A model generated the notes under the pieces. It ran no database searches. It saw nothing but the letters and a program-made list of their open reading frames with translations, and had not been told where the DNA came from. Position numbers and translations under genes: made by a program. Positions 9,199-17,885 of a stretch of 64,000 bases of DNA are shown here, piece after piece. The DNA is from Devosia litorisediminis (GTDB taxonomy: Bacteria; Pseudomonadota; Alphaproteobacteria; Rhizobiales; Devosiaceae), in NCBI RefSeq assembly GCF_018334155.1, contig NZ_JAGXTP010000001.1, forward strand, positions 2,356,001 to 2,420,000, given 5' to 3'. Every line of letters starts with the position of its first letter. Positions within the stretch are counted from its first letter, which is position 1.

Positions 9199-10014
9199 TC
9201 ACCCTACCGGGTCTTTGCGTGGCACGCCCTGCAGGTTTTCGAGCAGAAACGCATGGGTGGCCCGATTAGCCACGATCAGCACGCCGGTGCGTTCAAAGGT
9301 TTCGGGTCCACGGCCCCACCAGTCGGTGACAATGCCGCCTGCCTCTTCCACCAGCAGGATACCGGCGGCGGTGTCTACGAAGCCGGTTTCCTCGTAATAG
9401 CCGGTCAGACGACCGCAGGCGACATAGGCGCAGGAATTGGCGGCACTGCCGACCACGCGAACGGCACCGATTGGCGCGCGGATGGCGTCGAGGCGGTCAT
9501 AGGCGCCGGGGTAAAGCTGCAAATTGGGCGTGGGAAGGCCCGTACCCACGCACATCATGGCCACATCGGTACTGGCACTGACCTTCAGACGCTCGCCATT
9601 GAGGAACGCGCCGCCCCCCTTGAGCGCGGTGAACATCTCATCGGACACCGGATTATAGACCAGACCGCACATGGTCTGGTTGCCCCGGCGCAGGGCGATA
9701 GTGATGGTGTAGTGCCAGCCATTGAGGAAATTGGTGGTGCCATCGATGGGATCAACCAGCCAGCGATGCTCGGCGTCGCTGCCTTCGACGGGTGCAAATT
9801 CCTCGCCGGTCAGGCTCCAGTCGGGCTGCAGTGCAAACAGACCGGCGCGGATCAGCTGCTCGGATTCCTTGTCGGCATCAGAAACGAAATCGCCGGGACC
9901 TTTGACGCCAATTTCGAGCTCGGCGAAGCGCTTGAAATGGCGCTGGGTCAGCTCACCAGCGCTGCGGGCAATCGCTACCATCTGGTCGAGAATGTCAGGA
10001 TAAGAGACGGTCAT
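9199..10014 (-). CDS. Inositol-monophosphatase family phosphatase
   Basis: A 271-residue Mg-dependent sugar-phosphatase of the IMPase/FIG superfamily. Metal-site motifs are visible: Glu71-Glu72 in LTGEEF, DPIDGTTNF (Asp88, Asp91) and VDTAAGILLVEEAGG near the C-terminus, where the usual Trp-Asp pair is Val-Asp. Its ATG overlaps the stop of the glycerophosphodiesterase-like gene by 4 bases, so the two are translationally coupled as the last genes of the ABC-transporter operon. In that context it probably removes phosphate from a product of the imported compound, such as inositol phosphate. Histidinol phosphate or other sugar phosphates cannot be excluded. Confidence 0.88.
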   Translation of the reverse strand: MTVSYPDILDQMVAIARSAGELTQRHFKRFAELEIGVKGPGDFVSDADKESEQLIRAGLFALQPDWSLTGEEFAPVEGSDAEHRWLVDPIDGTTNFLNGWHYTITIALRRGNQTMCGLVYNPVSDEMFTALKGGGAFLNGERLKVSASTDVAMMCVGTGLPTPNLQLYPGAYDRLDAIRAPIGAVRVVGSAANSCAYVACGRLTGYYEETGFVDTAAGILLVEEAGGIVTDWWGRGPETFERTGVLIVANRATHAFLLENLQGVPRKDPVG

Positions 10015-10853
10015 GCGGTCAACGCCATGGCAAGACCCTCCGGGTCATCAGTGGTGATTTGGTCGACTTTGAGCGCCAGCAGACGGTTGACCTGCGACAC
10101 GGTGATGGGGGTGACGGCGCGGATCGTCCAGGCGTCCACCCGGTGTCCTGCGGCCTGGAATGCGGCGATGATGTCAAAGCCGCTGCGGTCGGCCTCAAGC
10201 ACGATTTCGTAGTGCAGATAGATGAGGTCGGCCTCAGGTGCGATTGCCAACGCGTCGGCAGTGAACCGGGCAAAATCGCCGCTGGCTTGCAGCCGTTCCA
10301 GCGAAGCGCCGTAGCAGGGATCGTAGCCGCGGCGCAGGCCGGGTGTGGCCGTCGCCAATTGCTCGACAGCCAGCGCATCGCCGCACGAGACAATCATATG
10401 CGGCGCGAGACCGCCAATACTGGCAGCGAAATTGGCGATGGTCCGGGGGTCGAGCGCGGCTGCATCCTGCTTGAAATCGAGCTGCAGCAACGCGTCGGCA
10501 TGTGGTTGTTGCCTGGCAAGCAAGGCGCAAAGGTCTTCAAGCAGTAGAACGGTGTCGGCAATCGGCGCGCCGGCCTCATTGCGCAGATGCAATTGGCGCA
10601 GATCAGCCGCCCGAGCCTCGGCGATTGCGCCCGTCCCGGTGGTTTCCCGCTCCAGCGTGAGATCATGCAGCACGGCCATGCCATGATCGGCATGGACCAC
10701 CAGATCGACCTCGACGCTGGCGCCCAACCGCATCGCCTCGACAATGCGCTTGCCGGTAAACACCGGATCGGACGCCTTGCGACGACCGCGATGCCATTTC
10801 AGCCAGGTACGATGGCCGTCACGCTCAACATAGAGGGGGTCCGCCATGCTCAT
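10011..10853 (-). CDS. Glycerophosphodiester phosphodiesterase-like protein
   Basis: A 280-residue TIM-barrel protein related to GDPD enzymes, which split glycerophosphodiesters into glycerol 3-phosphate and an alcohol. Matching pieces are the first catalytic His in KWHRG, the acidic pair VEVDLV, the second His in AVLHDLTLERETTG, LQLDFK, and ITTDDPEGL near the end. It is divergent: the usual PENT segment after HRG is missing. It overlaps the ATPase stop and the phosphatase start by 4 bases each. No signal peptide, so it works in the cytoplasm after uptake. Confidence 0.8.
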   Translation of the reverse strand: MSMADPLYVERDGHRTWLKWHRGRRKASDPVFTGKRIVEAMRLGASVEVDLVVHADHGMAVLHDLTLERETTGTGAIAEARAADLRQLHLRNEAGAPIADTVLLLEDLCALLARQQPHADALLQLDFKQDAAALDPRTIANFAASIGGLAPHMIVSCGDALAVEQLATATPGLRRGYDPCYGASLERLQASGDFARFTADALAIAPEADLIYLHYEIVLEADRSGFDIIAAFQAAGHRVDAWTIRAVTPITVSQVNRLLALKVDQITTDDPEGLAMALTA

Positions 10854-11884
10854 CCCCGATAGATCTGGGCATTGTCGCGGAAGGCGGCAATGGCCTTGGG
10901 CCGCAGGTTGACGCCCTGCCCTGCGCTGAACAGATCAGGATGGGAAACCATGGCTTTGATGCGGGTGCCATCCTTGAGATCAAGGTCGACCAGACCATGC
11001 GTGCCGAAATCGGTGATGCGGTGGATCTTGGCAGCGCCGGGATCGGCCGCGACCAGATCGAGGGCCTCGGGACGGACCGCCAGCGTTGCCGGCCCATCGC
11101 TGACCGGCAGGGGCACGTCGATACCCGAGCCATTGAACTGGCCATTGCTGACAGTGCCATCCACCAGATTCATCGAACCGATAAAACCTGCCACAAACGG
11201 GGTCTGCGGGTTGCGATAGACCACATCGGGCCGGTCGACCTGTTCGCTGCGACCATCGCGCATGACAACGATCCGGTCGGCCATGGAGAGCGCTTCGTCC
11301 TGCCCGTGAGTCACGAACAGCGTGGTGATCTTGAGCCGCTGCTGAATGTCGCGCACCTCTTCGCGCAGCCGTTCGCGCAGGTGCTGGTCCAGGCTGGCGA
11401 AGGGTTCGTCGAGCAACAGGATCTTGGGCTCGAGCACCAGCGAGCGCGCCAGCGCCACGCGTTGCTGCTGGCCGCCCGACAGTTGATGCGTCAGGCGATC
11501 ACCATAGCCGGCCAGCCCCACCAGTTCGAGAACCGCCTCGACCTTGTCGCGAATTTCGTCAACGGGCAGCTTGCGCAGCTTGAGCCCGAAAGCGAGGTTC
11601 TTGAACACATTCATATGGGTCCACAGTGCATGGCTCTGAAACACCATGCCGGTGGGCCGCTTGTTGGGCGACAGCCGGGTGATGTCTTCGCCATCAATGG
11701 TGATCACGCCAGCGGAGGGCTGCTCGAAGCCACCAACCATGCGCAGCAGTGTCGACTTGCCCGAGCCCGAGGGCCCCAGCAGGCAGACAAGCTCACCATC
11801 GGCCACATCGAGAGAGAAGCGTTCGACAGCCACGGTGCCGCCAGCAAAGACCTTGGAAACGTCGGAGATATTGAGAACAGACAT
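10850..11884 (-). CDS. ABC transporter ATP-binding protein (PotA/UgpC-like)
   Basis: A 344-residue ATPase with Walker A GPSGSGKST, signature LSGGQQQRVALARSL, Walker B ILLLDEPFASLD and the switch His in FVTHGQDEA. After about residue 240 comes a TOBE-type domain, as in the spermidine/putrescine, iron(III) and glycerol-phosphate importers. It follows permease 2 by 9 bases and overlaps the GDPD-like gene by 4. It powers import of the substrate captured by the binding protein at 13605-14756. Confidence 0.95.
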   Translation of the reverse strand: MSVLNISDVSKVFAGGTVAVERFSLDVADGELVCLLGPSGSGKSTLLRMVGGFEQPSAGVITIDGEDITRLSPNKRPTGMVFQSHALWTHMNVFKNLAFGLKLRKLPVDEIRDKVEAVLELVGLAGYGDRLTHQLSGGQQQRVALARSLVLEPKILLLDEPFASLDQHLRERLREEVRDIQQRLKITTLFVTHGQDEALSMADRIVVMRDGRSEQVDRPDVVYRNPQTPFVAGFIGSMNLVDGTVSNGQFNGSGIDVPLPVSDGPATLAVRPEALDLVAADPGAAKIHRITDFGTHGLVDLDLKDGTRIKAMVSHPDLFSAGQGVNLRPKAIAAFRDNAQIYRG

Positions 11885-11893
11885 ATTCTTTTC

Positions 11894-12718
11894 CTAGCCG
11901 CCAAAGCCACGGGCAAAGGCACCGCCGCCGATAACGCGGCGCGCAAACATGAGCGCGATAAAGGAGGGAACCCACAGAATGACCGACAGCACGGCGCCGT
12001 ACTGAATGACCATCTGGTTGTTGATGAAGCTGATCATCAGCACCGGCATGGTGCGGATGCCGGGCGCCCCAATCAGCCAGGCGCCTTCGGTTTCATAGAA
12101 GGTGCCTACAAAGCTGAGCAGCACCGCCGCCGCAATCGTCGGGCCGGCCTGCGGCAGGGTGATGGACCAGAACACGCGCAGGGGACTGGCGCCGACATCG
12201 CGGGCCGCCTCCTCCATACGTCGATCCACCGCCTGAAACGCCGCCACCGGGATCCAGATCATGAACAACAGCGTGCCCACCAGCTGGATCAGCACGACAC
12301 CCCAGAAGGTGCCGATCAGATTAAGCTGCAGGAAGATGGCCGCAATGGCGATCAACAGGCCGAATTTGGGAAAAGCGTGCCCGGCCAGGAACGAGAAGAA
12401 CAGCACGGTGCGACCAGGAAAGTTCATGCGGGCAAAGGCGTAGGCCGCGGGCAGGCAAATGGCTGCCGACATCAGGGTGACGACGGTGGACAATTGCAGG
12501 CTCAGGGTCAGTGCGCTCCACACATCGGGACGCGTCAGGGTCTGTTCCCAAAAGCGCAGGCCGAACTGCTGTGGCACCACATTGGGATAGCGCCAGATTT
12601 CGGTGAAGGCCCAGGTGCCCACCACCAGCAGCGGGAAGATGATCGCGATCGCCAGCAGAGCCGTGAAGACAATGCCAAGCCAGTCAATGCGCGGCCGGTT
12701 TGTAATGGTGACTGCCAT
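11894..12718 (-). CDS. ABC transporter permease 2
   Basis: A 274-residue inner-membrane protein with about six hydrophobic segments and the cytoplasmic EAA loop EEAARDVGASPLRVFWSITLP that contacts the ATPase. It is of the binding-protein-dependent transport type found with iron(III), spermidine and sugar-phosphate systems. It starts two bases after the stop of permease 1. The two permeases should form a heterodimeric channel. Confidence 0.93.
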   Translation of the reverse strand: MAVTITNRPRIDWLGIVFTALLAIAIIFPLLVVGTWAFTEIWRYPNVVPQQFGLRFWEQTLTRPDVWSALTLSLQLSTVVTLMSAAICLPAAYAFARMNFPGRTVLFFSFLAGHAFPKFGLLIAIAAIFLQLNLIGTFWGVVLIQLVGTLLFMIWIPVAAFQAVDRRMEEAARDVGASPLRVFWSITLPQAGPTIAAAVLLSFVGTFYETEGAWLIGAPGIRTMPVLMISFINNQMVIQYGAVLSVILWVPSFIALMFARRVIGGGAFARGFGG

Positions 12719-12720
12719 GG

Positions 12721-13608
12721 CTATTTCCTCTGATTGCGCGCGACCGAGCGCACGTAGAAGAGCCCGAAGGCAATACAGAAGCCGAAGGTGATGACGGCCT
12801 GGGTGACGGCATTGATCGGATCGTTCACCTCGCGGAAGGTACGCTGCATGAACGGCCCCATCATTTCAGGCGCGGCCGGGCCCAGCAGATAGGGCAAGGT
12901 AAAGGCCGAGAAGATGCCCAGAATGGAGAAGGACAGGGCCACCAGGATCGAATTGGAAATGCGCGGCAGGATGATGTGCCAGAACACTTCAAGCCGATTG
13001 GCGCCCACATCGCGGGCGGCTTCGATGGCCTGATTGGCGACGCTGCCCAGCCCCGAGAGCAGGATCAGCACGGTTAGCGGGATATTGTCCCAGACCAGTC
13101 CGATGACCGGCCCCCAGGGCGTCAGATATGGGGTGCGGATCTTGGGCAGGCCCACCGAATTGAGCACGATGTCGACCATGCCATTGGGGCCCAGCACGCG
13201 AATGAATGCATAGGCCAGGATGATCGAGGGCACGAACATCGGAAAGATGGCCAGTGCCTGCACAAAGCCCGGCAGCCGGCCGCTCGAAAAGCGCAGATAA
13301 AGCGCGATCGGCAGGCAGATCAGCAGCAGGAAGATGGCGCAGACAGCCGTTGTCCACAGCGTGACGCTCAGATTGGCCAGGCTGTAGCCGTCGGAAAAGA
13401 AGAAGGCGTAGCTCGAAAAATCCAGCCCGTAGTCGCCGGACAGATCGGGGCGCCAGATGGTGCGGACAATGGCGTTGATAATGGGCCAGATGACCAGCCA
13501 GGCCATCAACAGCACGGGGATGCCGACGAGCAGGAGGCCGGTTGGCCTCCTGCTGTCGGTGGTGGCATCGATCAGCGGCCGATGCTCCGCCTTAGTCGCC
13601 TCGCTCAC
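12721..13608 (-). CDS. ABC transporter permease 1
   Basis: A 295-residue inner-membrane permease with a hydrophilic N-terminus and about six membrane helices. The EAA loop reads EAARDVGANRLEVFWHIILP. Translation starts at GTG 13608, overlapping the stop of the binding-protein gene in a GTGA arrangement, which implies coupled translation. Partner of the permease at 11894-12718. Confidence 0.93.
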   Translation of the reverse strand: MSEATKAEHRPLIDATTDSRRPTGLLLVGIPVLLMAWLVIWPIINAIVRTIWRPDLSGDYGLDFSSYAFFFSDGYSLANLSVTLWTTAVCAIFLLLICLPIALYLRFSSGRLPGFVQALAIFPMFVPSIILAYAFIRVLGPNGMVDIVLNSVGLPKIRTPYLTPWGPVIGLVWDNIPLTVLILLSGLGSVANQAIEAARDVGANRLEVFWHIILPRISNSILVALSFSILGIFSAFTLPYLLGPAAPEMMGPFMQRTFREVNDPINAVTQAVITFGFCIAFGLFYVRSVARNQRK

Positions 13609-14756
13609 GAGTTGCGGTCAACGTTTGGTGCAACATTGCGGTACCAGCCATCATTGATGGCTGAGGACCAGTCGCCACCGGGGAAGGTGGGGATGGAGGT
13701 CGGCACGATGTCGGCGAAACGCTCGCGCAGTTCAGGCGAGACATATTCCCAGGACACGCCGGGGAAGCCGCCCAGTTCGGTCAGGATGGCGCTCTGCATT
13801 TCTTCGGAGAGGATGAAATCGGCCAGCTTGAGCGCGGCGTCGCGATTGGTGCCGTTCTCGATGACCACCGAGCGGGTGAAACCGCCGGCCAGCGCCAGAT
13901 CCTGCAGCTGTACCAGGCCTGTATCGGCGGGCAGAACGCCCTGATCGATAGCCTGAAGCACCTGATCGGACCAGACCGGGGTCATGGTGACCACGCCCTG
14001 TGCCAGCAGCTGAATGGACTGGGTGTTGCCCGAGGAATAGGCGCCGCCATCATAGAGCGATGGGGCGATGTCCTGCAGCAGCGCCCAGGCCTTGCCCAGC
14101 GCTTCCTCACCGAATTCTTCGGTATAGTTGTCGACGGTGAACACCGCTGGATCCAGACCATTGGCCTGATGGATGGCGCGGCGCACGAAATTGCCGCCCG
14201 AACCACCCTTGTCGGGACGGTTGTAGACGAACTGGCCGGGATTGGCCTTGATCCAGCTGACCAGCGCATCCCAGTCCTTGGGGGCATCGGCAGGGGCCAG
14301 CTTGGTGGTGTCATAGGCAAGCAGCACCTGGCTGCCGCGATAGGGCAGGCTGTAATCGCTCTCGATGGCCAGCGGGTTGACCTTGGCGTAGTTGGACAGG
14401 CCCGCTTCCTTGATATTGGTGTAAACGCCAGCTTCGATGGCGCCCGAGGGCAGCAGGGCGTCGGCGGATTCAAAGAAGTCAGCCTGCGGATCGGCATTGT
14501 TCTGCTTGGCGGCCATGGCGCGCTCGCCAATCGAAATGATGCCGGCGCCGTCGCCACCATCAACCAGATTGATCGAAATACCGGGATTGGCGGCCTCGAA
14601 AGCGGGACGCACGGTATTGGTCCAGAAGTCGAGAATATTGGTGTCCGAGCTGGTGTACCAGTCAATGCGACCTTCTTCAGCGAAGGCCAGGCGCGGCATC
14701 AGAGCCATGCCAGCGGCGGTCCCTGCAGCCGAGATCATAAAAGTACGACGTTTCAT
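13605..14756 (-). CDS. ABC transporter substrate-binding protein, Tat-type signal
   Basis: A periplasmic binding protein of about 383 residues of the family-1/iron(III)-like class. I start it at ATG 14756, where GGGAGAG lies upstream; the longer frame to 14822 has no support. The N-terminus KRRTFMISAAG carries a twin-arginine pattern, and cleavage probably follows AFA. The mature part opens with IDWYTSSDTNILDFW, like AfuA-type binders, some of which take sugar phosphates instead of iron. No Tyr-Tyr pair for iron is evident. The neighbouring GDPD-like and phosphatase genes favour a phosphorylated organic substrate (inference). Confidence 0.9.
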   Translation of the reverse strand: MKRRTFMISAAGTAAGMALMPRLAFAEEGRIDWYTSSDTNILDFWTNTVRPAFEAANPGISINLVDGGDGAGIISIGERAMAAKQNNADPQADFFESADALLPSGAIEAGVYTNIKEAGLSNYAKVNPLAIESDYSLPYRGSQVLLAYDTTKLAPADAPKDWDALVSWIKANPGQFVYNRPDKGGSGGNFVRRAIHQANGLDPAVFTVDNYTEEFGEEALGKAWALLQDIAPSLYDGGAYSSGNTQSIQLLAQGVVTMTPVWSDQVLQAIDQGVLPADTGLVQLQDLALAGGFTRSVVIENGTNRDAALKLADFILSEEMQSAILTELGGFPGVSWEYVSPELRERFADIVPTSIPTFPGGDWSSAINDGWYRNVAPNVDRNS

Positions 14757-14941
14757 TTTGCTCTCCCATCTAGACGGCTCAAGACGAGCCTCTACGCTGT
14801 TTGCCGATCCTGGAGGTGGCACATCGACCGCGGTCGAAGGCGAATTCAGAACGGCATGTATCCGCCCACCTCATGGGGCTCCTCCCCCGATACAACGATC
14901 AGCGGAAGGCAATCCCAATCTTGTGTCGGGTATTGCCGGGC

Positions 14942-14993
14942 GCTTGCTCGCAAGCACAAGACAACACCGAAAACCGCTTGCACACAAGTGCAA
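14942..14993. promoter_or_regulatory. Operator-like palindromes upstream of the ABC operon, group 1
   Basis: Two inverted repeats lie here: GCTTGC-TC-GCAAGC at 14942-14955, and TTGCAC-ACAA-GTGCAA at 14978-14993. Both have TTGC/GCAA arms, as LacI-family dimers prefer. They lie 185-240 bases before the binding-protein start, in the gap between the LacI-type regulator gene and the operon it presumably controls. Confidence 0.55.
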
Positions 14994-15064
14994 TGTTTTC
15001 AGCGACTGTCGGGACACTTATCGAGCGCGCATAACGTTTTGATGACAAAGTACGACTGATCACG

Positions 15065-15093
15065 TGTGCAATATAATTGCACATCTGGTGCAA
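15065..15093. promoter_or_regulatory. Operator-like overlapping palindromes, group 2
   Basis: Two palindromes share an arm: TGTGCAA-N5-TTGCACA at 15065-15083, and TTGCAC-N5-GTGCAA at 15077-15093. They sit just after the regulator stop codon and use the same half site as group 1. The gap 14757-15109 holds no gene; these repeats are the main structure I see in it. I could not assign the -35 and -10 boxes with confidence. Confidence 0.55.
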
Positions 15094-15109
15094 GTCGTGT
15101 CCCAGACGC

Positions 15110-16123
15110 TCAGGACGCGGAGGGCCTGACCGACTTGCGCCACACCGGTACGGGCTCGAACAGGCGGCGTTCGGAGCCGGCGGCATCGGGATCGAGCAGC
15201 AGGTCCACGACATGGGTGGCCATGGCCGTCAGCGGCTGGGCAAAGGTAGTCAGCTTGTAGGATTCCCAACTGGCCTGCTCGATATCGTCAAAACCGACAA
15301 TGCACAGATCCTGGGGGATACGCAGGCCAAATTCGTGGCGGGCGGCGTCCATGAAACCCAGGGCCAGCAGATCGGTCACGCAGAACACCCCGTCGGGGGC
15401 CTGCGAGCGTCCGAAGACCTGGCGGGCACTCTGAAACCCCGAAGCATAGCTGGTCGGGCCGGTCGCGGTGATGGCTACCTGCATCCCCACGGCCTGGGCC
15501 GCCGCGACGAAGGCCCGTTCGCGCTGCACCAGACTGGCGGTGCCCGCCGTCGAGGTGATCACGCCCAGCCGCTGGCAGCCGGCGCGCCGCAGCAGGAACA
15601 GCGCCTCGGTGCTGGCCAGCGCATTGTCGACCCCCAGATTATGGCTGCCCACCAGTTGATCATCACGATTGATCAGCACCACCTGCTGACCATTGGCCAG
15701 ACAGGTTTCGATCAGCGCCGCCGGCGGCGTGCCCGAAAGCACGACCGTGGCATCGGCCCGGTAGTTCAAGGTCTGGCGCAGGGCCGAGGAAACGCTTTCG
15801 GTATCGGTTTCGGTATTGATCACCATGGTGATCTTGCCCGCTGCCTGCAGCTTGCGGGTGAGTACATCGACCATGGTGGCGCGGATCGGCGTGGTCATGT
15901 CAGCCACGACCAGGCAGACAATGCTGCTGCGCTCGCGCAGCACGCGCGCCAGATGATTGACGTGATAACCCAGCGCACTGGCGGCCGCGAGCACCTTGGT
16001 ACGGGTCGCCTCGGAGACGCTGGCGCCATCGGTAAAGGTGCGCGACACGGCCGAGCGCGACACGCCGGCCTTGTCGGCCACCATCTGTGCGCTGACGAAA
16101 CTGCGGGACTTCAAATCGCTCAT
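15110..16123 (-). CDS. LacI-family transcriptional regulator
   Basis: A 337-residue regulator. The N-terminal helix-turn-helix is clear in AQMVADKAGVSRSAVSRTF with the hinge region GYHVNHLARVL. A periplasmic-binding-protein-like sensor domain follows (IVCLVVADMTTP to VGFDDIEQASWESYKLTTFAQP). It is encoded directly upstream of the ABC operon on the same strand and is its likely repressor. The inducer is probably the transported compound or a breakdown product. Repeats with TTGCAC/GTGCAA arms just downstream of the gene are candidate sites. Confidence 0.94.
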   Translation of the reverse strand: MSDLKSRSFVSAQMVADKAGVSRSAVSRTFTDGASVSEATRTKVLAAASALGYHVNHLARVLRERSSIVCLVVADMTTPIRATMVDVLTRKLQAAGKITMVINTETDTESVSSALRQTLNYRADATVVLSGTPPAALIETCLANGQQVVLINRDDQLVGSHNLGVDNALASTEALFLLRRAGCQRLGVITSTAGTASLVQRERAFVAAAQAVGMQVAITATGPTSYASGFQSARQVFGRSQAPDGVFCVTDLLALGFMDAARHEFGLRIPQDLCIVGFDDIEQASWESYKLTTFAQPLTAMATHVVDLLLDPDAAGSERRLFEPVPVWRKSVRPSAS

Positions 16124-16202
16124 CGTGACGGCCTACCCCCAAGCTGTCGCGATAGTGAAGGGAAACGGGCCGACGTCAAGCCGACCCCTTTGCGCGATGG
16201 CG

Positions 16203-17144
16203 TTACGCCTGGTCAGGCTTCGCCGTGGCAAGCGCCTCGGCGACAGCCAGATCGGCCATGGCCAGAATGGCTTCGCGGGTCTTGGCAGCAGCGATGAAGC
16301 GGCCATTGTGGCAGAAGCTGGCGCCCGGCACGCCCGAGGCAGCCTCAAGCTCGGCGCCGGTCAAACCCGCCCAGGCAGCGGGCAGGTCGGCGCGCACGTC
16401 AAAGCCTTCATCGGCGCTGCGAATGGTGCCCAGCGACCAGTCATCGCCACGTGGATTGACCACGAACAACAGGTGATCAGCGCCCGCCTTGATGATGGCA
16501 GGGCGATGCGGCATGCCCATGGACAGCTCGAGCACATGCCCCTGCCCGGCCTTTTCGATGGCCTGCATGACCATCGATTCAGCGCGCAGCTTGGCCGCAC
16601 TGCGGGCGATTCTGGCTTCAACGAACGTGCGCGCAATACCCAGCGCCACGTGGAAGCCGCGGTCCTCAGCCTCGGGATCGGTTTCGTCAAAGACCGGCTT
16701 GAGAGTTTCGAGCAGTGCCGAGAGCGTGTGGCCGGCCAGAATACCGGCCGTGGCCGGGCTGAGGGCGCCATTATCCACCAGATCGATGGGCAGCACGAAG
16801 CTGGTGTCAAAGCTGGAAAATACGGTCTCGACATGATCCGCCGGCACATTTGAAGCGGCCAGGTAATCGCGGCCGAAATGCTTCCAGATCAGGCCAAACG
16901 AGCTATAGGGCTGATCGACATCGCGCAGCGGCGCACCGCGCTGATGGTGATCAAATATCCGCGCCTCGGCATCATAGGCCCCGCCCACGTCATAAACGAT
17001 ACGGTCGGGTCCCGGCGTGATCCATTCGGGCGCGCGGCTGCGCACGATGCGCGCCTGGGGAAACAGTCGGGTCAGGATGACGCTGGAGAGCAGTTCATCG
17101 GCATGGAAGCCACCGGAATGGGTGACGAGAAGCTCTGGGGTCAT
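16203..17144 (-). CDS. MYG1-family (UPF0160) metal-dependent hydrolase
   Basis: A 313-residue protein of the MYG1 family. Metal-binding signs typical of the related DHH phosphoesterases are THSGGFHADELL at the N-terminus and a DHHQRG motif near residue 67. The eukaryotic member has been described as a 3'-5' RNA exonuclease; the bacterial role is not established. It stands upstream of the LacI gene with about 79 bases between, probably as a separate unit. Confidence 0.9.
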   Translation of the reverse strand: MTPELLVTHSGGFHADELLSSVILTRLFPQARIVRSRAPEWITPGPDRIVYDVGGAYDAEARIFDHHQRGAPLRDVDQPYSSFGLIWKHFGRDYLAASNVPADHVETVFSSFDTSFVLPIDLVDNGALSPATAGILAGHTLSALLETLKPVFDETDPEAEDRGFHVALGIARTFVEARIARSAAKLRAESMVMQAIEKAGQGHVLELSMGMPHRPAIIKAGADHLLFVVNPRGDDWSLGTIRSADEGFDVRADLPAAWAGLTGAELEAASGVPGASFCHNGRFIAAAKTREAILAMADLAVAEALATAKPDQA

Positions 17145-17293
17145 GCCGGGGTGTGCCTTGTGGTTCGCGCGGATGCGTTTGGAGTTGGCACCAGATACCC
17201 ATTGCCGGGTGTCAGCTCAACCCGCGATCGCACCCAGCGGTCGCAAAGACCATGACTGCGGCCAATCCGCGACGGTTTTTGATCAATGAGAAA

Positions 17294-17368
17294 TGGCTGG
17301 GGCGCCAGGATTCGAACCTGGGAATGCCGATACCAAAAACCGGTGCCTTACCACTTGGCGACGCCCCA
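17294..17368 (-). tRNA. tRNA-Gln (anticodon TTG)
   Basis: A complete 75-base tRNA on the minus strand. The acceptor stem TGGGGCG pairs with CGCCCCA, the discriminator is G, and CCA is encoded. The T-loop is GTTCGAATC. The anticodon loop reads TTTTGGT with TTG, decoding CAA. Confidence 0.97.
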
Positions 17369-17551
17369 ACTGGCGCGGTTCGTACACGGTTTGGAGGCGC
17401 TTCGCAACATGGTCTGAGCGGCCTTAAATGCCATTGCGTAACGCTTGAACGGCAAAGCCAGCTTGGCTATAACGCCCCGCATCGCGAATGGCCGCGACGC
17501 CCCCCTGTGCTGGGCGTCTGCCGCCACATTATCCCGTATCGCGAGATCTGA

Positions 17552-17628
17552 CGGAGTATAGCGCAGCCTGGTAGCGCACCTGCTTCGGGAGCAGGGGGTC
17601 GCAAGTTCGAATCTTGCTACTCCGACCA
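17552..17628 (+). tRNA. tRNA-Pro (anticodon CGG), host of an integrated element
   Basis: A complete 77-base tRNA. The acceptor stem CGGAGTA pairs with TACTCCG, discriminator A is followed by encoded CCA, the anticodon stem is CCTGC/GCAGG and the loop TTCGGGA gives CGG. The T-stem is GCAAG/CTTGC. The 3' half is duplicated at 18907-18954, with 21 identical bases from 17581 to 17601, the classic mark of tRNA-targeted integration. The T-stem of this copy may have come from the incoming element. Confidence 0.97.
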
Positions 17629-17630
17629 GC

Positions 17631-17662
17631 AAAACCGGGCCTCTCAGCGGGTCCGGTTTTTT
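17631..17662 (+). terminator. Rho-independent terminator after tRNA-Pro
   Basis: AAAACCGG with GCC pairs with GGT and CCGGTTTT to form an 11-pair stem with one G-U pair and an 8-base loop, followed by further T residues. It begins three bases after the tRNA CCA end. Confidence 0.85.
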
Positions 17663-17666
17663 CTTG

Positions 17667-17691
17667 GCGACACAGTTGCGACACAGTTAGC
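17667..17691. repeat. Tandem 11-base repeat, left end of element
   Basis: GCGACACAGTT occurs twice head to tail (17667-17677 and 17678-17688), followed by AGC. A near-identical tandem pair lies at 18808-18832 in the same orientation. Spacing of one helical turn and position near the tRNA junction suggest integrase arm-binding sites (inference). Confidence 0.75.
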
Positions 17692-17885
17692 CAACTGTTT
17701 GTCGAATTGGCTCGGCAATCTACTATGTCCTTCGCATTCGCAAGTAGTCAAGCCGACAAACCAAGACGCGGCGACTATCTAGGTTACAGTTACACCAACT
17801 GGCCTATGCTTAAGGGCCAACCTTTATAGACAGTGACTTCGGCTACTTCTAGAAGCAAGTGGTACGGACACTGGGGCGTTTAGAA

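Noticed and set aside
10940..12733. 597-codon plus-strand frame opposite the ABC genes
   Set aside because: Rich in His, Gln and Gly with no recognisable fold; the minus strand has ATPase and permease motifs.
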